Assembly (NCBI GenBank): GCA_019239425.1
Contig: JAFAZX010000026.1
Location: 62,001-126,000, forward strand
Length of the DNA: 64,000 nt
Reading direction: 5' to 3'
Source: Acidobacteriota bacterium
GTDB lineage: Bacteria > Acidobacteriota > Blastocatellia > Pyrinomonadales > Pyrinomonadaceae
Shown here piece by piece: positions 62,168 to 64,000 of the stretch. The position numbers and the translations under genes were made by a program. Each line of letters starts with the position of its first letter. Position 1 is the first letter of the stretch. A model generated the notes under the pieces. The model was not told the DNA's origin. It did no database searches and saw only the letters and a program-made list of their open reading frames with translations.

Positions 62168-63205
62168 TTACTGCTTAACCATGTCCCTGTCCGCCGTGTA
62201 GCCGCGCTTGGCGTTGACCCGGTACTTCTTGTCGGCGTTGACCCGGACTTCGATGCGGCGGTAGCCCCCGTCGAAGGGGCCTTCGGGTCGGTAGGTGAGG
62301 AGGTACTGCGAGCGCAGCTCCTCGCCGATCTTCTTGAAGGCGCGCTCCAGCTCCAGCATGTCGCCCGTGTAGAAGGAGCGCCCCCCCGTCGCCTCCGACA
62401 TACGCTCGAGGTCTTTGTCGCCCGAGTCCTTGACCGTGCCGGCCTCGACGCCGGGGACGGCGCTCCCCGTGAAGCCGCCCTTGGTCGAGATGGCGAAGAT
62501 GATGGTGTCGGTCTTCTGCGCGATGGCGATGGCGTCCTCGATGCGCGCGCGGCTGTAGGTGTCGTCGCCGTCGGTGATGATGACGAGCGCGCGGCGCGGG
62601 CTCGAGACGTTCCGCATCTTCTCGTCGCAGAACTGCCAGATGGCGTCGTAGAGCGAGGTCTGCGACCCGGGCTTTTTCACGCCCTCGATGGCCTTGCGCA
62701 GCAGGTCGAGGTTGCGCGTGAAGTCCTGGCGGAGGTTGACCTCGTCGTCGAAGGTGACGAAGGCGCCCCAGTCCTTGCGCGTGCGCGTGACGGTGTCGAG
62801 GAAGTTGGTCGCGGCCTCCTTTTCGAACCCGAGCTTGCCGGCGGTCGAGCCCGAGGTGTCCATCAGCACGCCGATGTAGATGGGCAGCTTCTCCAGCTCC
62901 TTGATCTCGCCGAGGAAGTCGAACTGGACGGGGCGCTTCTCCTCGAAGACCGAGAAACTCTCCTTGGTCAGCCCCGTCACGGGCACGCCCTTCTTGTCGA
63001 GCACGGTGACGGGCACGCGCACGACGCGCGAGACGGTGACACCGCCCTCGACCTCTTCGCGCTGCGGCGTCGGGCTCGGACTGGGCGTCTGCCGCGGGGC
63101 CGGCGTCTGCGGCCGCCCCGGCTCTGTGCGCGCCGAGACGGCCGCGCCGAAGGCGACGCAGGCGAGGGCGGCTAGGGGGATGAACAGTCTCGCGGTTTTC
63201 TTCAT
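62168..63205 (-). CDS. VWFA-related domain protein, secreted, copy 2
   Basis: A 345-residue paralogue of the preceding VWA protein. Signal peptide about 1-25; Pro/Ser/Thr-rich linker 28-50; N-terminal beta domain with VPVTVLDKKGVPVTGLTKESF; VWA domain with MIDAS in LMDTSGST, then SLYDAIWQ and VIITDGDD; C-terminal SQYLLTYRPEGPFDGGYRRIEV marker (core SQYLLTYRP). All MIDAS residues are intact, so it can bind a divalent metal and a partner protein. It begins the minus-strand pair; the candidate -10 TATACT lies about 95 bases upstream. Confidence 0.92.
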   Translation of the reverse strand: MKKTARLFIPLAALACVAFGAAVSARTEPGRPQTPAPRQTPSPSPTPQREEVEGGVTVSRVVRVPVTVLDKKGVPVTGLTKESFSVFEEKRPVQFDFLGEIKELEKLPIYIGVLMDTSGSTAGKLGFEKEAATNFLDTVTRTRKDWGAFVTFDDEVNLRQDFTRNLDLLRKAIEGVKKPGSQTSLYDAIWQFCDEKMRNVSSPRRALVIITDGDDTYSRARIEDAIAIAQKTDTIIFAISTKGGFTGSAVPGVEAGTVKDSGDKDLERMSEATGGRSFYTGDMLELERAFKKIGEELRSQYLLTYRPEGPFDGGYRRIEVRVNADKKYRVNAKRGYTADRDMVKQ

Positions 63206-63299
63206 AGACGGATGAAGGGGAGCGCGGGTCTTGCGGACGACTCAAGCACCACATTCGATGCCCACGGCCGCCGCGGTCGTTGCTTCCCCGATGTGCGAT

Positions 63300-63305
63300 A
63301 GTATA
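63300..63305 (-). promoter_or_regulatory. Candidate -10 element of the VWA pair
   Basis: TATACT on the minus strand (63305-63300). A -35 with correct spacing is weak (CTTCTG at a 16-17 base distance). The R3 copy 4 palindrome begins just upstream. Confidence 0.35.
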
Positions 63306-63329
63306 CCGCCGAAAGAGCGGTCAGAAGAA

Positions 63330-63447
63330 GTAGGCAGTAGGCAGATGGCAGTAGGCAGTCAAGAAACTTAATCAGAACGGCCTGAATTAATTCTTCAAGA
63401 CGCGTCACGCGCGGCGGCTGCCTACTGCCATCTGCCTACTGCCTACT
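63330..63447. repeat. Palindromic repeat family R3, copy 4
   Basis: Arms 63330-63359 and 63418-63447, CAGTAGG heptamers with the matched variant CAGATGG. The 58-base loop is AT-rich and holds no other repeat, unlike copies 2 and 3. It begins right after the pseudouridine synthase stop. Confidence 0.85.
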
Positions 63448-63451
63448 GTCC

Positions 63452-64000
63452 TTATTGCAGCGATTCGAGAAACCCTGTGAGTTCCGGAGGGAGCGGGGCC
63501 GTGAAGCTGAGCCACTCGCCGGTCGCGGGGTGGTGGAAGCCGAGCCGCTCGGCGTGGAGGAACTGGCGTTTGAGGGCCGCGACGCGCGAGCGCAAGAGCG
63601 AGTCGGGGAGCGTCTTGTCGCGCCCGCCGCCGTAGGTCTCGTCGCCCACCACCGGGTGTTTGATCCATGTGAGGTGGACGCGTATCTGGTGCGTGCGGCC
63701 GGTCTTGATCTGCACGTCGAGCAGCGTGAAGCGCGTGAAGCGCTGCCGCACGCGCCAGAGCGAGAGGGCCGCGCGCCCGCTGCGCACGACGGCCATGCGC
63801 GTCCGGTTGCGCGGGTCGCGCGCGAGCGGCTCTTCGATCTTCCCCTTCTCCTCTTTCGTCACGCCGTGGACGAGCGCGACGTAAGACTTGAAGACCGTGC
63901 GCGCGCGGAACTGCTCCGACAGGCTCTCGTGCGCGCGCGCCGTCTTCGCCACGACGATGACGCCCGACGTGTCGCGGTCGAGGCGATGAACGATGCCCGG
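63452..64000 (-). CDS. RluA-family pseudouridine synthase, C-terminal part
   Basis: The frame enters at the window edge and runs 182 codons to TAA at 63452-63454. The catalytic motif is visible at once: GIVHRLDRDTSG with the catalytic Asp, followed by LVHGV, GRAALSLWRV, VQIKTGRTHQIRVH and HPVVGDETYGG. These are RluA/RluC/RluD-type signatures, making pseudouridines in 23S rRNA or tRNA. The N-terminal S4-like domain, if present, lies beyond the window, so the exact member cannot be named; RluD-like is most likely by motif style. Confidence 0.93.
   Translation of the reverse strand, partial: PGIVHRLDRDTSGVIVVAKTARAHESLSEQFRARTVFKSYVALVHGVTKEEKGKIEEPLARDPRNRTRMAVVRSGRAALSLWRVRQRFTRFTLLDVQIKTGRTHQIRVHLTWIKHPVVGDETYGGGRDKTLPDSLLRSRVAALKRQFLHAERLGFHHPATGEWLSFTAPLPPELTGFLESLQ

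Overview
The window is very GC-rich (coding third positions are almost all G or C) and densely packed. Its gene content points to an Acidobacteriota bacterium, probably of the Blastocatellia/Pyrinomonadales type. The evidence is two VWFA-related proteins of the kind expanded in Acidobacteria, paired secreted subtilases with hexapeptide tails, an M64 peptidase, DUF1684, Uma2 and DUF309 proteins, and many short intergenic palindromes. The taxonomy is an inference; there is no rRNA or other marker here. No tRNA, rRNA, CRISPR array, transposase or phage gene was seen.

Layout. 1-5200: secreted enzymes (a signal-peptide fragment at the edge, GH26 and GH27 on the minus strand; M64 peptidase and GH105 on the plus strand). 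5277-7248: a PLP dehydratase plus an ornithine-cyclodeaminase-like pair. 7278-11247: a five-gene minus-strand run (ATP-grasp, flavin monooxygenase, DUF1684 lipoprotein, phosphoglycolate phosphatase, a small ORF without a start) bounded by two hairpin terminators. 11355-21506: ilvD, ilvC, ilvN, ilvB and a large glutamate synthase, all minus strand. 22593-27153: a LysR regulator, then a Phe/Tyr leader peptide with attenuator and the aromatic operon (chorismate mutase, prephenate dehydratase, prephenate dehydrogenase, DAHP synthase). 27244-32021: thrC, thrB and a fused thrA. Together 11-32 kb is an amino-acid biosynthesis island: nitrogen assimilation, branched-chain, aromatic and threonine branches. 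32274-43287: signalling genes (NtrC-type regulator, hybrid histidine kinase, HD-GYP response regulator behind a textbook sigma-54 promoter, single-domain response regulator) with two tandem secreted subtilases. 43366-48415: LEA-2-like protein, M1 aminopeptidase, Uma2, EEP phosphatase.

48509-53437 is the most unusual gene group: three overlapping ORFs encoding a TRAFs-binding/trypsin-like protease, a CHAT (caspase-like) protease and a metallophosphoesterase. It looks like a proteolytic conflict or signalling cassette. After it come rhodanese, DinB, DUF309, a GrdB-like protein, a second large hybrid kinase, an orphan DUF5763-like membrane protein with more AT-rich codons, two VWA proteins and the start-truncated end of an RluA-family pseudouridine synthase.

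The most pervasive non-genic signal is a set of palindromes whose arms are made of degenerate tandem 7- or 8-mers. I count at least six such families (one with seven copies, one with four, one with three) plus two longer-arm families. They sit exactly at gene junctions, often supply the stop codon of the upstream gene and replace the Shine-Dalgarno region of the downstream gene, and in two places one family is nested inside another.
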